The position numbers and the translations under genes are program-made. This document shows, in pieces, positions 1 through 7,698 of a stretch of 64,000 bases of DNA. The stretch is taken from the NCBI RefSeq assembly GCF_041320595.1, contig NZ_CP166625.1, positions 310,001 through 374,000 of the forward strand. Reading direction: 5' to 3'. The notes beneath the pieces are model-generated. The model was not told the DNA's origin and ran no database searches. It worked only from the letters and a program-made list of their open reading frames with translations. The stretch's first letter is position 1. Each line of letters starts with the position of its first letter. This DNA is from Pleomorphomonas sp. PLEO (GTDB lineage: Bacteria; Pseudomonadota; Alphaproteobacteria; Rhizobiales; Pleomorphomonadaceae).

Positions 1-405
1 CGGAAATCTCCCACTACTGCGGCTCACTTGCTAGACCGTTACTCGGCTCTCTATGATCCGAACAGCCTATTGCAGGAAAAGCTGCTAATCGAGGCGGCGA
101 CCGCCACGGGACCGAAGGACTACATCAAACTAGCGAAGCTGGTGTGGGATGCACCAGTATCAATGCAGTCTGGACTCCTTAATGGCATGCGTTGGACTAA
201 TGAAAACGCCTTCGTCTACGTGCTTCAGGCTAAGATGAAATCAGGCGGGCTATATAACGGCCCCCTCAACGGCCTTCTTACGTCGGCGACTATTAAATCC
301 TTGGCTGCTCTTTGCGACCAGGGTCCGGCGGGTGATCGCTGCCGACTGGGGCCCTTAAGCAATGGGGCCGTTCGCGTCCTTTCAATTCGAGCCACAGGTA
401 TGTGA
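1..405 (+). CDS. C-terminal part of an unrecognised protein, peptidoglycan-binding-like tail
   Basis: The reading frame is open from the first base of the window, so the gene begins upstream and only about 134 residues are visible. I do not recognise the protein. The segment LYNGPLNGLLTSATIKSLA resembles the repeat of peptidoglycan-binding type 1 domains, which typically read YxGxxxGxxxxxTxxAL. This suggests, but does not prove, a cell-wall-associated or secreted protein. The frame ends at TGA 403-405. About 120 bases later comes the terminus of a broken IS66 element, so the gene lies at the border of the mobile-element region. An internal TTG at 28 could serve as a start, but nothing supports it over an upstream one. 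Confidence 0.5.
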   Translation, partial: RKSPTTAAHLLDRYSALYDPNSLLQEKLLIEAATATGPKDYIKLAKLVWDAPVSMQSGLLNGMRWTNENAFVYVLQAKMKSGGLYNGPLNGLLTSATIKSLAALCDQGPAGDRCRLGPLSNGAVRVLSIRATGM

Positions 406-524
406 AGTCGCAACAATCTAACACAGCATGAATGAGACACGCCATGGCTTGGTCCGCGCGATAATCTTCTGCTATACTTATCGATGGTGCAGCGCTTCGA
501 TCATCTCCAAAACGAAGGCCTCAT

Positions 525-773
525 GTAACCGTCCGGTGGGGGAGCCTTTGTGATTTCGGATTTCTCGGCTTAGTTACGGAATTAAATAGGTAATTAATTC
601 TGTAACTTGGGTGAGAGATGACGCGGGTGGAGATTTTGACGGGGCGGGAGCGCCGCCGCTCCTGGTCGAGCGAGGAGAAGCTGGCGATCCTTTCGGAAGT
701 GGCGTCCGGCGAGGGGATGGTCGCCGAGATCGCCCGGCGCCACGATATCCTGGCACCTCAGATTTATGCCTGG
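525..773 (+). mobile_element. Left end of a truncated IS66-family element
   Basis: The sequence from 525 starts GTAACCGTCCGG, similar to the left end of the larger IS66 element at 2239 (GTACCCCTCCGG). It is followed by the start of a tnpA-like frame at 618. The element is cut at 773 by the IS3-family insertion, and its other half is not on the far side of that insertion. A recombination or deletion must therefore have followed. The terminus was assigned from sequence similarity only. Confidence 0.5.
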
Positions 774-776
774 TGA
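618..776 (+). pseudogene. IS66 TnpA fragment (52 codons) disrupted by IS3
   Basis: Translation from ATG 618 gives an IS66 OrfA N-terminus: VEILTGRERRRSW, then a helix-turn-helix-like EIARRHDILAPQIYAW. This matches the family pattern of an arginine-rich start followed by an ARRHxxxxxQIYxW motif. The frame stops at TGA 774-776, and that TGA is the first base triplet of the IS3-family inverted repeat. The stop is therefore supplied by the inserted element. The rest of tnpA, tnpB and tnpC of this copy is missing. A GGGTGAGAG stretch lies just upstream of the ATG. The fragment is non-functional. Confidence 0.75.
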
Positions 777-2041
777 CATTGCCCCTTGCGCCTAATCCAG
801 TTTGAAGTTCGTTCTGGCCCATTGAGAGGACCAGGACATGAGACGCAGTCGTTTCACCGAAGAGCAGATCATCGGCATCCTGAAGGAGCACGAGAGCGGC
901 GTGCTTGCGGCACAGCTCTGCCACAGGCACGGCGTCAGCGACGCCAGCATTTACAAATGGAAAGCCAAGTACGGCGGCATGGATGTCAGCGAGGCCAAGC
1001 GGTTGAAGGCACTTGAGGACGAGAACGCCAAGCTGAAGCGAATGCTGGCCGAGGCCATGCTCGACAATGTCGCACTGAAAGATCTTCTGGAAAAGAAATG
1101 GTAGCGCCCGCTGCCGAGCGGAAGGCTGTCGCTCACCTGGTGGAGCACCACGGGATGAGCGAACGGCGGGCGTGTAAAGCCATCGGCTGTAGCCGCATGA
1201 CGGTGAGATACCTCTCTACCCGACCCGACGACCGGGACCTCCGGGAGCGTATGATCGCGCTTGCCCACGAGCGGCGTCCCTTCGGCTACCGACGCCTGCA
1301 CGTGTTGCTGCGCCGGGAGGGCTATGAGGTCAACTACAAGAAGTTGTTCCGCCTTTATCGGGAGGGGAAGCTGAAGGTGCGGCGGCGTGGTGGCCGGAAG
1401 CGGGCGATCGGCACACGGGCACCGATGCTGTTGCCGCTCGCCCCCAACGAACGCTGGAGTCTCGATTTTGTCTCGGACCAGTTCACCGATGGACGGCGAT
1501 TCCGCATCCTCACGGTTGTCGACGACTGCACGCGGGAATGCCTGAGGCTGTTGGCGGACACCTCACTGTCGGGTGTCCGTGTGGCTCGCGAGCTCGATCG
1601 GCTGATCGCCGAACGCGGCAAGCCGAAGATGATCGTCTCCGACAACGGCACCGAGTTCACCAGCAACGCCATCCTCACATGGGCAGAAGGCGCTGGCGTC
1701 GAATGGCACTACATTGCGCCGGGCAAGCCGATGCAGAACCGCTTCACCGAGAGCTTCAACGGCCGCCTTCGCGACGAGTTGCTAAACGAGACACTGTTCT
1801 CCTCGCTGGCCCACGCAAAAGCTGCGCTGGCGAATTGGAGGGCCGATTACAACACGTCTCGCCCGCATTCCCAGATCGACTGGTGTACGCCGTCCGAGTT
1901 TGCGGCTACCTTCCCATCCCGTCGGGCTCTGGCGCTCCGCCAAATGACAGCTCCGCGCCGACGCCCGACACCACCGTCCGTCAGGACAAAGCCAACGCCG
2001 GAAACGAACTCAGAACTGGATAAAACTTGGGGGCAACGTCA
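774..2041 (+). mobile_element. IS3-family insertion sequence (IS407 group), 1268 bp
   Basis: The left end TGACATTGCCCC...ATCCAGTT and the inverted right end TGACGTTGCCCC...ATCCAGTT form imperfect terminal inverted repeats of about 30 bp around two overlapping transposase frames. The IS407 group normally makes a 4-bp target duplication. The flanks here (CTGG on the left, CCTC on the right) do not match. The left flank is IS66 DNA and the right flank is an IS630 relic, so the element now bridges two unrelated remnants. It probably took part in a deletion or recombination. Confidence 0.8.
838..1104 (+). CDS. IS3-family transposase OrfA
   Basis: This 88-residue protein begins [15 protein letters not shown] and has an N-terminal helix-turn-helix (roughly residues 5-45, with [20 protein letters not shown]). 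A leucine-zipper-like tail [14 protein letters not shown] follows. This is the standard OrfA of the IS407 group and recognises the IS ends. Its 3' end overlaps orfB by 7 bases in another frame, the usual arrangement in which a -1 ribosomal frameshift makes the OrfAB transposase. The sequence looks intact. It is read in the same direction as the broken IS66 tnpA into which the element inserted. Confidence 0.9.
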   Translation: MRRSRFTEEQIIGILKEHESGVLAAQLCHRHGVSDASIYKWKAKYGGMDVSEAKRLKALEDENAKLKRMLAEAMLDNVALKDLLEKKW

Positions 2042-2093
2042 CCTCATGTGGGTCGAGACGAGAGCCACGACGCCAGCCCTGCGCTCTTGCTGA
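1098..2093 (+). CDS. IS3-family transposase OrfB (DDE integrase core)
   Basis: The protein has 331 residues and an rve integrase core. The DDE triad is visible in WSLDFVSD, in IVSDNGTEF and in the glutamate of [14 protein letters not shown]. An N-terminal HTH_21-type segment ([18 protein letters not shown]) precedes the core. Two oddities stand out. The usual QNGFIESFNGR around the catalytic Glu reads [11 protein letters not shown], which might affect activity. The frame also has no stop inside the element: it runs through the right inverted repeat and ends at 2093 in the neighbouring IS630 relic, adding about 17 foreign residues. Translation depends on frameshifting from orfA or on the overlapping ATG at 1098. 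Confidence 0.88.
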   Translation: MVAPAAERKAVAHLVEHHGMSERRACKAIGCSRMTVRYLSTRPDDRDLRERMIALAHERRPFGYRRLHVLLRREGYEVNYKKLFRLYREGKLKVRRRGGRKRAIGTRAPMLLPLAPNERWSLDFVSDQFTDGRRFRILTVVDDCTRECLRLLADTSLSGVRVARELDRLIAERGKPKMIVSDNGTEFTSNAILTWAEGAGVEWHYIAPGKPMQNRFTESFNGRLRDELLNETLFSSLAHAKAALANWRADYNTSRPHSQIDWCTPSEFAATFPSRRALALRQMTAPRRRPTPPSVRTKPTPETNSELDKTWGQRHLMWVETRATTPALRSC

Positions 2094-2210
2094 CCACTCG
2101 CCCAGCTTCCGCCCGGCCGATCTAGCGGATCGCAGTCGATACGCCGAACCCGAACCGCGCGGCCGCCTGACGAGCAGAAAGCCCTTCTGATGTCGAAGCC
2201 TGCAAAGCAC
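2042..2210 (-). pseudogene. IS630-family transposase N-terminal relic
   Basis: Reading the minus strand in two frames gives GLSARQAAARFGFGVSTAIR, a stop, then IGRAEAG, and in the next frame [13 protein letters not shown]. These are the helix-turn-helix and linker of an IS630-family transposase, broken by a nonsense codon and a frameshift. The fragment is cut at 2041/2042 by the IS3 element and ends before the IS66 terminus at 2239. It is in the same orientation as two further IS630 relics near 6.9 and 8.7 kb, but it does not join them into one gene. Confidence 0.65.
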
Positions 2211-2342
2211 GTGATCGCAAAATCGTCGCTCAGCGCTCGTACCCCTCCGGAGAAGGCCGCCTTGTGAGTTTGGATTGTTGCGAAGAATCTCCGGCTGTTT
2301 TGATCCGGCAGTAGCGCCGGCATTAATGCTGGAGAGGCTGTT

Positions 2343-2762
2343 GTGGTTGGAGATGAGGTTTTCACCCGGCGCCGACGCTGGACGTGGGACGTGGGACGTG
2401 GGACGTGGGACGAGAAGCGGGCCGTTGTCGCGTAGGCTATGTCGACGGGCAACGTGCTTGGGGTAGCAAAGCAACACGGCATCCAAGCCCAGCAAATCTA
2501 CTGCTGGCGGGATCGGCTTGCGAGCGCAAGAGACGCTGCAGAGTTCGTGGCTGTTTCGCTTGCCTCAGACAGTTTGGCCCTTCCGGCTCCGGATGGTGTG
2601 CCGTCCGAAGAGCCGGCCGATTGTCAGATGGGTTCCGGCAGCGGATTGGGTGAACGGGTGGAGATTGCGGTCGGGGACAGGCTGGTCATCAGGCTGACGT
2701 CCAGTTCGAACGCGGACTTCCTGGTACAGGTCGTGGCCGGCCTGATGGGGTGCCGGTTGTGA
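2343..2762 (+). pseudogene. IS66 tnpA with in-frame TAG and 7-bp repeat expansion
   Basis: The frame reads GDEVFTRRRRWTWD, then the repeat-derived VGRGTWD, then EKRAVVA, a TAG stop at 2433-2435, and AMSTGNVLGVAKQHGIQAQQIYCW. The family pattern expects Glu (GAG) at the TAG. Downstream residues continue as a normal TnpA to TGA 2760-2762. The four GACGTGG units at 2381-2408 add 21 bases, so they insert seven residues without shifting frame; the nonsense codon does the damage. Reinitiation at ATG 2439 could give a 107-residue protein without the arginine-rich N-terminus. The start upstream of 2343 is uncertain. Confidence 0.7.
2381..2413 (+). repeat. Short tandem repeat, (GACGTGG)x4 plus partial
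   Basis: Four perfect GACGTGG units are followed by GACGA, inside the start of the IS66 tnpA frame. A single unit fits the expected protein (WTWDEK), so three units, 21 bp, look like slippage expansion. There is no unique spacing and this is not a CRISPR. Confidence 0.85.
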
Positions 2763-3106
2763 TCCCGATGCCGGCCGGCGTGAAGGTGTGGCTGGCGACG
2801 GGCCATACGGATATGCGCAAAGGGTTTGCCGGGCTGTCGCTCCAGGTTCAGGAGATCCTGCGCCTCGATCCGTTTAGCGGCCACGTATTCGTGTTCCGTG
2901 GACGTCGGGGCGATCGTCTGAAGGTGCTCTGGCATGATGGCCAAGGGGCCTGCCTGTTCATGAAGCGTCTGGAACAAGGGCGGTTTCTGTGGCCGTCCGT
3001 CGCCGATGGCGTGGTGACGATCAGCGTTGGCCAACTCGGCTATCTTCTCGAAGGCATCGACTGGCGGAACCCGCAGAAGGTGTGGCGGCCCAGCCGGGCC
3101 GGGTAA
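2750..3106 (+). CDS. IS66-family TnpB (Orf2) accessory protein
   Basis: The protein is about 118 residues and shows the IS66 TnpB signature: VKVWLATGHTDMRKGFAGLS, then FRGRRGDRLKVLWHDGQG, FMKRLEQGRFLWP and the tail LEGIDWRNPQKVWRP. TnpB is needed for IS66 transposition, though its biochemical role is unclear. Starts are GTG 2750 or GTG 2759. The second gives MIPMPAGVKVWL, closest to the family start, and overlaps the tnpA stop, consistent with translational coupling. The gene is intact and lies 55 bp upstream of tnpC. Confidence 0.9.
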   Translation: MPVVIPMPAGVKVWLATGHTDMRKGFAGLSLQVQEILRLDPFSGHVFVFRGRRGDRLKVLWHDGQGACLFMKRLEQGRFLWPSVADGVVTISVGQLGYLLEGIDWRNPQKVWRPSRAG

Positions 3107-3161
3107 GCGGATGGGGCTAAAATTATTGGTCAACGCACTGTTTTTGTGATTCAATCTGGCC

Positions 3162-4814
3162 ATGGAAGACGACTTGGCCACGCCCGGGGATGACATCGAC
3201 GCGCTGAAGGCGGCGCTCCGTATTGCACGGGCTGAAGCCGAGCATGCGGCTGCGGAACTCGCCGCCGAACGAGCCCGGCGGAGCGAAGATCAGGCCCTGA
3301 TCGCCCATCTCAAACTGACCATCGAGAAGCTTAAGCACGACAAGTACGGCCCCCATTCGGAGCGGACTGTCCGCCTTCTCGATCAGTTGGAACTGCAACT
3401 GGCTGATCTTGAGGCTGCGGCGACGGAAGACGAACTGGCAGCCGAAGCGAGTGCCAGGCGCACGACGACGGTGTCGTCCTTTGCACGCCAGCGGCCCTCG
3501 CACCGGCCGTTCCCTGCCCATTTGCCGCGCGAGCGTGTCATCGTGCCCGGTCCGACGAACTGTTCCTGTTGTGGTAGCAATCGGCTGCGCAAGCTGGGCG
3601 AAGACATCACCCAGACGCTGGAGGTCATCCCCCGTCAGTGGAAAGTGGTCGAGACGGTCCGCGAGAAGTTCACCTGCCGCGACTGCGAAGCCATCAGTCA
3701 GGCGCCGGCGCCGTTTCATGTCATCCCGCGCGGGCATGTCGGGCCGAACCTGCTGGCGATGATCCTGTTCGAGAAGTTCGGTCAGCATCAGCCGCTCAAC
3801 CGGCAGAGCGAGCGTTACGCCCGCGAGGGTGTCGCTCTCAGCCTGTCGACGTTGGCCGATCATGTCGGAGCGGCGGCCTTCGTTCTGAAGCCCTTGTTCG
3901 AGCGGTTGGAATCCCATGTGTTCACTGCCGAGCGACTGCATGGCGATGACACCACGGTGCCTGTTCTGGCCAAGGGCAAGACGATCACCGGGCGGATGTG
4001 GACCTACGTGCGGGATGATCGCCCCTTCGGCGGTCCCGAACCGCCGGCAGCCGTGTTCTATTACTCGCGGGATCGTGCCGGGGAGCATCCGGAGGCGCAT
4101 CTTGCAGGCTATAGCGGCCTATTCCAGGCGGATGCCTATGGTGGGTATGCCGGGCTCTATGCTCCAGACCGTAAACCAGGCCCGTTGCTGGAGGCGGCCT
4201 GCTGGGTTCATGCACGACGTCCGTTCTTCCTGATGGCCGACATCGAGGCGGCGGCGCGCCGGAAGGTCCAGTCCAAAGGCCGGGTGGCGCCGGTTGTCTC
4301 GCCGATCGCTCTCGAAGTCATCAGGCGGATCGATGCCCTATTTGCCATCGAGCGGGATATCAATGGCAAGCCAGCCGAGGAACGACTGTCAGCTCGCCAG
4401 CAACTGAGCCGACCGCTTGTCGACGATCTCCATGACTACATGGCGGCGGAGCGCGCCAAGCTCTCGCGCGGCAGCGAAGTTGCCAAAGCCATCGACTACG
4501 TGCTCAAGCGCTGGCCTGCCTTCACGCGCTTTCTCTCCGATGGCCGGGTTTGCCTCAGCAATAACGCCGCCGAACGCGCGTTGCGTGGCCTCGCCCTTGG
4601 CAGGAAGTCGTGGCTGTTCGCAGGTTCCGACCGAGGCGGGACCCGTGCTGCCATGATGACCAGTCTCATCGTGACCGCCAAGATGAACGACATCGATCCA
4701 CAAGCTTGGCTCGCCGATGTCCTTGCCCGGATTGCCGAACTGCCGCAGGGCCATATCGGCGAGCTTCTGCCGTGGAATTGGAAAGCCTCCACCGAGGAGC
4801 CCCTGGCAGCATGA
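3162..4814 (+). CDS. IS66-family transposase TnpC
   Basis: This 550-residue transposase of normal length has several recognisable parts. There is an N-terminal coiled coil rich in Ala and Glu (about residues 5-75). A zinc finger of the IS66 type follows (CSCCGSNRLRKLGE, then FTCRDCEAI, residues about 125-170). The DDE catalytic domain contains LHGDDTTVPVL, QADAYGGYAGLY, the CWVHARRPFF motif and SNNAAERALRGLALGRKSWLF with the late Glu. Nothing is visibly broken. The stop overlaps the next gene's start (ATGA at 4811-4814), so the pRiA4b-like gene is co-translated. This could act in trans on other IS66 ends in the genome. Confidence 0.95.
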   Translation: MEDDLATPGDDIDALKAALRIARAEAEHAAAELAAERARRSEDQALIAHLKLTIEKLKHDKYGPHSERTVRLLDQLELQLADLEAAATEDELAAEASARRTTTVSSFARQRPSHRPFPAHLPRERVIVPGPTNCSCCGSNRLRKLGEDITQTLEVIPRQWKVVETVREKFTCRDCEAISQAPAPFHVIPRGHVGPNLLAMILFEKFGQHQPLNRQSERYAREGVALSLSTLADHVGAAAFVLKPLFERLESHVFTAERLHGDDTTVPVLAKGKTITGRMWTYVRDDRPFGGPEPPAAVFYYSRDRAGEHPEAHLAGYSGLFQADAYGGYAGLYAPDRKPGPLLEAACWVHARRPFFLMADIEAAARRKVQSKGRVAPVVSPIALEVIRRIDALFAIERDINGKPAEERLSARQQLSRPLVDDLHDYMAAERAKLSRGSEVAKAIDYVLKRWPAFTRFLSDGRVCLSNNAAERALRGLALGRKSWLFAGSDRGGTRAAMMTSLIVTAKMNDIDPQAWLADVLARIAELPQGHIGELLPWNWKASTEEPLAA

Positions 4815-5425
4815 CGCGCTCACCGAGATCGACAGGCACGGCCACTTCCGTTGCAAGATTGAAGGTTGTGCTCGACGACGTCGAGCCTCAAGTCATGCGG
4901 CGGCTGGATGTGCCGCTCAACATTCGCCTCGATCGGCTGCACGAGGCGCTGCAGGCCGCCATCGGCTGGTCCAACAGCCATCTCTACGAACTGGTCTTCA
5001 AAGGTGTCGGCTTCGGCCTTCCCGACGACGGCTGGGGCGACGGTCCAATGGATGCCCGCAAGGCGAGGCTCATCGACATCGTTGAGGATACCGGCGCCAA
5101 GTCGTTCAAATATCTCTACGACTTCGGCGATGGCTGGGAGCACTCGATCAAGATCGAGAAGATCATGCCGGCGATCGATGGCGTCTCCTATCCTTGCCTG
5201 ATCGAAGCCTCAGGAGCCTGCCCGCCCGAGGACAGTGGCGGTCCATGGGGATTCATGGAAGCGCGACAAGCACTTGCCGATCCTAACCACGAGCGCCATC
5301 AGGAAATCCGCGAATGGTGGGGCATCGAAACCTACGACCCAGCCGCCGTGGACATCCCAGCCATTGAAGCGTCCCTCGAAAAACTCGCCAAACGATGGAC
5401 ACCAAGGCGAAGAGCCCCGAAATAA
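4811..5425 (+). CDS. pRiA4b ORF-3-like protein, IS66 passenger
   Basis: This 204-residue protein belongs to the plasmid pRiA4b ORF-3 family. Visible blocks are LKVVLDDVEPQVMRRLDVP, HEALQAAIGWSNSHLYEL, KSFKYLYDFGDGWEHSI, CLIEASGACPPEDSGGPWGF and HQEIREWWG. The cysteine and GDxWEH blocks are the family's conserved core. Function is not established; members often accompany IS66-type transposases and related elements. The ATG at 4811 overlaps the tnpC stop, and the gene ends 40 bp before the right terminal repeat, so it is an integral part of the element. A much longer open frame upstream of the ATG is only the shadow of tnpC. Confidence 0.88.
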   Translation: MTRSPRSTGTATSVARLKVVLDDVEPQVMRRLDVPLNIRLDRLHEALQAAIGWSNSHLYELVFKGVGFGLPDDGWGDGPMDARKARLIDIVEDTGAKSFKYLYDFGDGWEHSIKIEKIMPAIDGVSYPCLIEASGACPPEDSGGPWGFMEARQALADPNHERHQEIREWWGIETYDPAAVDIPAIEASLEKLAKRWTPRRRAPK

Positions 5426-5465
5426 GCGCGAACAATCGCCTCTGCGGCCTTCGGCGGAGGGTTAC

Positions 5466-5740
5466 GGATTTTGCGCCACACCTCCAGTTGGTCGTGGACA
5501 AAGTCCATCGCCCGGGGCCGGTTGCCACGCGTCGGTGGAAACGGTCCTCGCGCAGTTTTACCTTGACCTGCCGCTTCGGTACCGAGGATTGCCCAACCGC
5601 TGCCCCAACTCCTTGTAAAAATCACAGACCTGCTTGGGATTGAACGCCCAGCCGTCACGCCGCAAAAGCACGTGAACACGCCGGTAGAGGTAGCGGACAC
5701 GGGTTTCGCAGATCTCCTTGATCCGCTGTGGAATGGCTCA
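5466..5740 (-). pseudogene. Relic of an IS3-family OrfB
   Basis: The minus strand encodes, in shifted frames, RIKEICETRVRYLYRRVHVLLRR, DGWAFNPKQVCDFYKELG and RPRAMDFVHDQLEVWRKIR. This is the conserved middle of an IS3 OrfB, from HTH_21 to the first catalytic Asp. It is interrupted by frameshifts and truncated at 5465/5466, where IS66 inserted after WRKIR. The remaining catalytic half is not found beyond the left end of IS66. It is a different IS3 subgroup from the intact element at 774. Confidence 0.7.
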
Positions 5741-6045
5741 TCGGCATCCTCGACGACCTGAGCCCCAACTCCCTGAAATTCCAGCTATCGCTGGACCAAA
5801 GTCGGAGAGCGATTCAAAGCAGCGGATCGTAATTTGGCAGCAAGAGTCCACACCGATGTAGCCGAATGCACGCGCAACGTTTATAATGTCGACGTTGACC
5901 AACCCTTTGTTGACTATATCAAGTAGCGAATGATTGACGGCAACGTAAGAGCCGCGACTGCCCGAAGCATCTGGATTCAGGCTAATGTCGGCCTAGAGTT
6001 GAGTTGGCGAGCAATATATGAAATAATGGCGACGATGAACAATTC
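5741..6045. other. Intergenic, no recognisable gene
   Basis: About 300 bp between the IS3 relic and the SGNH hydrolase gene. No coding frame shows family features. The right end is AT-richer and holds a possible promoter at 5999-6027. Confidence 0.5.
5999..6027 (+). promoter_or_regulatory. Possible sigma-70 promoter of the SGNH hydrolase gene
   Basis: TTGAGT at 5999-6004 is separated by 17 bases from AATAAT at 6022-6027, about 20 bases before the ATG at 6046. If the TTG at 6079 is the real start, the untranslated leader is about 45 bases. This is a consensus match only. Confidence 0.35.
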
Positions 6046-6792
6046 ATGGCGATAACTGGCCGAAAATGGAGAGATACATTGAAGCGCACCTTTGTCGCAT
6101 TGGCGTTTTTTTCATTCACCAGCGGACATGTATTTGCGCAGGAGATCTGTCCACAATTCCCTGAACCGCTCGCGGTTAAGAAGCCTTCGACCGATCCGAT
6201 GGTGGCATCTAACGGCCAGTCAAGGACCTCAACGGATTTCAACTTTTTCACAATGCAAGGCGTTGGAAACGAACCGGGTATTATTTTCGTTGGGGACAGC
6301 CTAACGCAAGGCGATGGTGCAACCTCAAAGGAAACATCTTATCCCAAGCGCGCCATTGAAGCGCTAGATAAACCGAGGAAATTTGTTGTATACGCCGCTG
6401 GCGGCAAGACGTCGACCGCCATTGCAGATGTGTTCTCAAAAGAAACCGTTGGCGCTTATGATATTGGGGTGATTTGGGTAGGAAGAAACAATGTTTCGCA
6501 ACGCGAAAAGATTGTTGAAGATGTGAAGCAGATCAGCCAAAAATTTGAATCTAAAAAGGTTCTAGTTTTAGGCGTACTTAAGGGCCTGCGTATGAGCGAA
6601 CAAAAAGGAAAAATTGGTCAGGACATAGACCAGATCAATAATGATCTACGCTCGGCCTTCCCAAATGCGGTGCTCGACGTTCGCACTGTGCTAGCGTGCG
6701 ATGACTATAGAGACAATATCCATCTGAATGATCGGGGATACGCCAAGGTTGGCGCGCTTGTTCAGAGCGAAATCACGTCGCGCGGGTGGTGA
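6046..6792 (+). CDS. Secreted SGNH/GDSL-family hydrolase
   Basis: This protein of up to 248 residues has an N-terminal signal peptide (KRTFVALAFFSFTSGHVFAQ, cleavage near AQ-E). SGNH blocks follow: IIFVGDSLTQG with the nucleophile Ser, VYAAGGKTS with the block II Gly, IWVGRNN in the block III position, and DNIHLNDRGY with the catalytic Asp and His. It should act as an esterase or acyl hydrolase in the periplasm or outside the cell; the substrate is unknown. ATG 6046 has a weak ribosome site. TTG 6079 is preceded by GGAGAG and begins exactly at the signal peptide, so it may be the true start. The gene is AT-richer than the right half of the window and stands alone between transposon relics, which suggests transfer. 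Confidence 0.8.
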   Translation: MAITGRKWRDTLKRTFVALAFFSFTSGHVFAQEICPQFPEPLAVKKPSTDPMVASNGQSRTSTDFNFFTMQGVGNEPGIIFVGDSLTQGDGATSKETSYPKRAIEALDKPRKFVVYAAGGKTSTAIADVFSKETVGAYDIGVIWVGRNNVSQREKIVEDVKQISQKFESKKVLVLGVLKGLRMSEQKGKIGQDIDQINNDLRSAFPNAVLDVRTVLACDDYRDNIHLNDRGYAKVGALVQSEITSRGW

Positions 6793-6975
6793 GTCCTGAT
6801 TCGGCGCAATCGAGAACCAGCGGTGCGGTCATGCCGCTCAGCCGCAAGGTGCCGGTCCTCCAATAACCATGGGGTGTCGCCCGGCTGCGCTCACCGCGCA
6901 GAGACCATATGTGAAGGCGCGACATCTTCGTCCAAAGCCCAGCCTCGTTGATAAAGACCTGACGGGCCGGATCAA
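6785..6975 (-). pseudogene. IS630-family transposase relic, middle part
   Basis: The minus strand reads RDLDPARQVFINEAGL, TKMSRLHIWSLRGERSRA, TPHGYWRTGTL and SGMTAPLVLD. This is the IS630 DDE region around the VFIDETG aspartate, with Asn replacing the catalytic Asp. Both ends are missing. The relic overlaps the end of the SGNH gene and abuts the next IS66 relic. Confidence 0.65.
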
Positions 6976-7560
6976 GATCGCGTGGTGGTACGGCAGCCGC
7001 GCGTATCTCTACGCCAAGCGCCTGGATACGTCCGCGTTTTTCTGGCCACGGCAAATAGCCAGACGGGCCCCATAGAGCGCTTAGCAGATGATGGCCTCAA
7101 CTGGGGGCGCGTTCATCGACTCGATGTCCGACGACCCAAGAGGCCAAAGATGCCGCTCAATCCATTGGAAAGACGTGTATTTTTGTCTGCCCTATAGTGT
7201 GATTTCGGTAATAAGCGATCCGTCGCCCCCCTCTCGATGATCTTGAAGCGCTCAAGGCGTTCGCCCTGGCAATGGCAGAAGAGGTGGCCCAGGTTGATAG
7301 TCTCGAAGTAGAAATCACCGCGCTCAAAACCCTGAACATAGCTGTCAAGGCGGGCTCGCTCGGCTGACGTCGCGCTCCTGAAGTCTCTAGAGCGAGCCCG
7401 CTACGGCAAACAGCCCGAGAAGCTTGGGCCAGAGACGCAGGCGGGCAACAGAACTTGGTGTTCGAGGAGATCAAGGCAAGTTCCGACAAGCCCACGCGGG
7501 CGCCGCGTCCGCGCAAGGGTTTTGCCGTTAACCACGAACGGTCGAAACGATAATCGAGCC
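6976..7560 (+). pseudogene. Decayed IS66 remnant (tnpB and start of tnpC)
   Basis: Frames on the plus strand give KIAWWYGSRAYLYAKRLD, matching TnpB (compare LKVLWHDGQG...FMKRL in the copy at 2750). Around 7225-7440 come DDLEALKAFALAMAEEVAQV and ERARYGKQPEKLGPE, matching the coiled-coil start of IS66 TnpC. Stops and frameshifts separate the blocks. This is a third, unrelated IS66 copy in advanced decay. It ends near the IS5-family insertion at 7626. Confidence 0.6.
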
Positions 7561-7673
7561 GAGATCCCGCTGAATACCTCGGCCTTGCGAAGATCACGAC
7601 TGGCGAAGACGCCAGTGAACGACTAGGCCGTAAACTCATAAATTCGCTTGGCGTTTGTTGGATCGCATGATTC

Positions 7674-7697
7674 AAGGCTTCCGAAAGGGGAAGCCTT
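7674..7697 (+). promoter_or_regulatory. Stem-loop over the IS5 orfA ribosome-binding site
   Basis: AAGGCTTCC (7674-7682) pairs perfectly with GGAAGCCTT (7689-7697), with the loop GAAAGG holding part of the ribosome-binding sequence. The start codon ATG 7699 follows directly. Such hairpins commonly shield transposase translation from transcripts that read in from outside. The same hairpin exists in copy 2 (14518-14541). Confidence 0.6.
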
Positions 7698-7698
7698 G

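Larger units (their letters stand above)
2239..5465 (+). mobile_element. IS66-family element with accessory gene, 3227 bp
   Basis: The left end GTACCCCTCCGGAGAAGGCC and the inverted right end GTAACCCTCCGCCGAAGGCC are matching imperfect terminal repeats. They enclose tnpA (broken), tnpB, tnpC and a pRiA4b ORF-3-like gene, the usual order for rhizobial IS66 elements. IS66 makes 8-bp target duplications, but the flanks CAGCGCTC and GGATTTTG differ, so at least one side has been rearranged. The right flank lies inside a relic IS3 orfB. Because tnpA is interrupted, autonomous transposition is doubtful. Confidence 0.8.

Noticed and set aside
2381-2413. Tandem GACGTGG units as a CRISPR-like array
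   Set aside because: Units are 7 bp and contiguous with no spacers. They lie inside a transposon gene and are explained by slippage.
3123-4100. Minus-strand frame of 325 codons opposite IS66 tnpC
   Set aside because: This is antisense of the transposase. The plus-strand product has all IS66 motifs.
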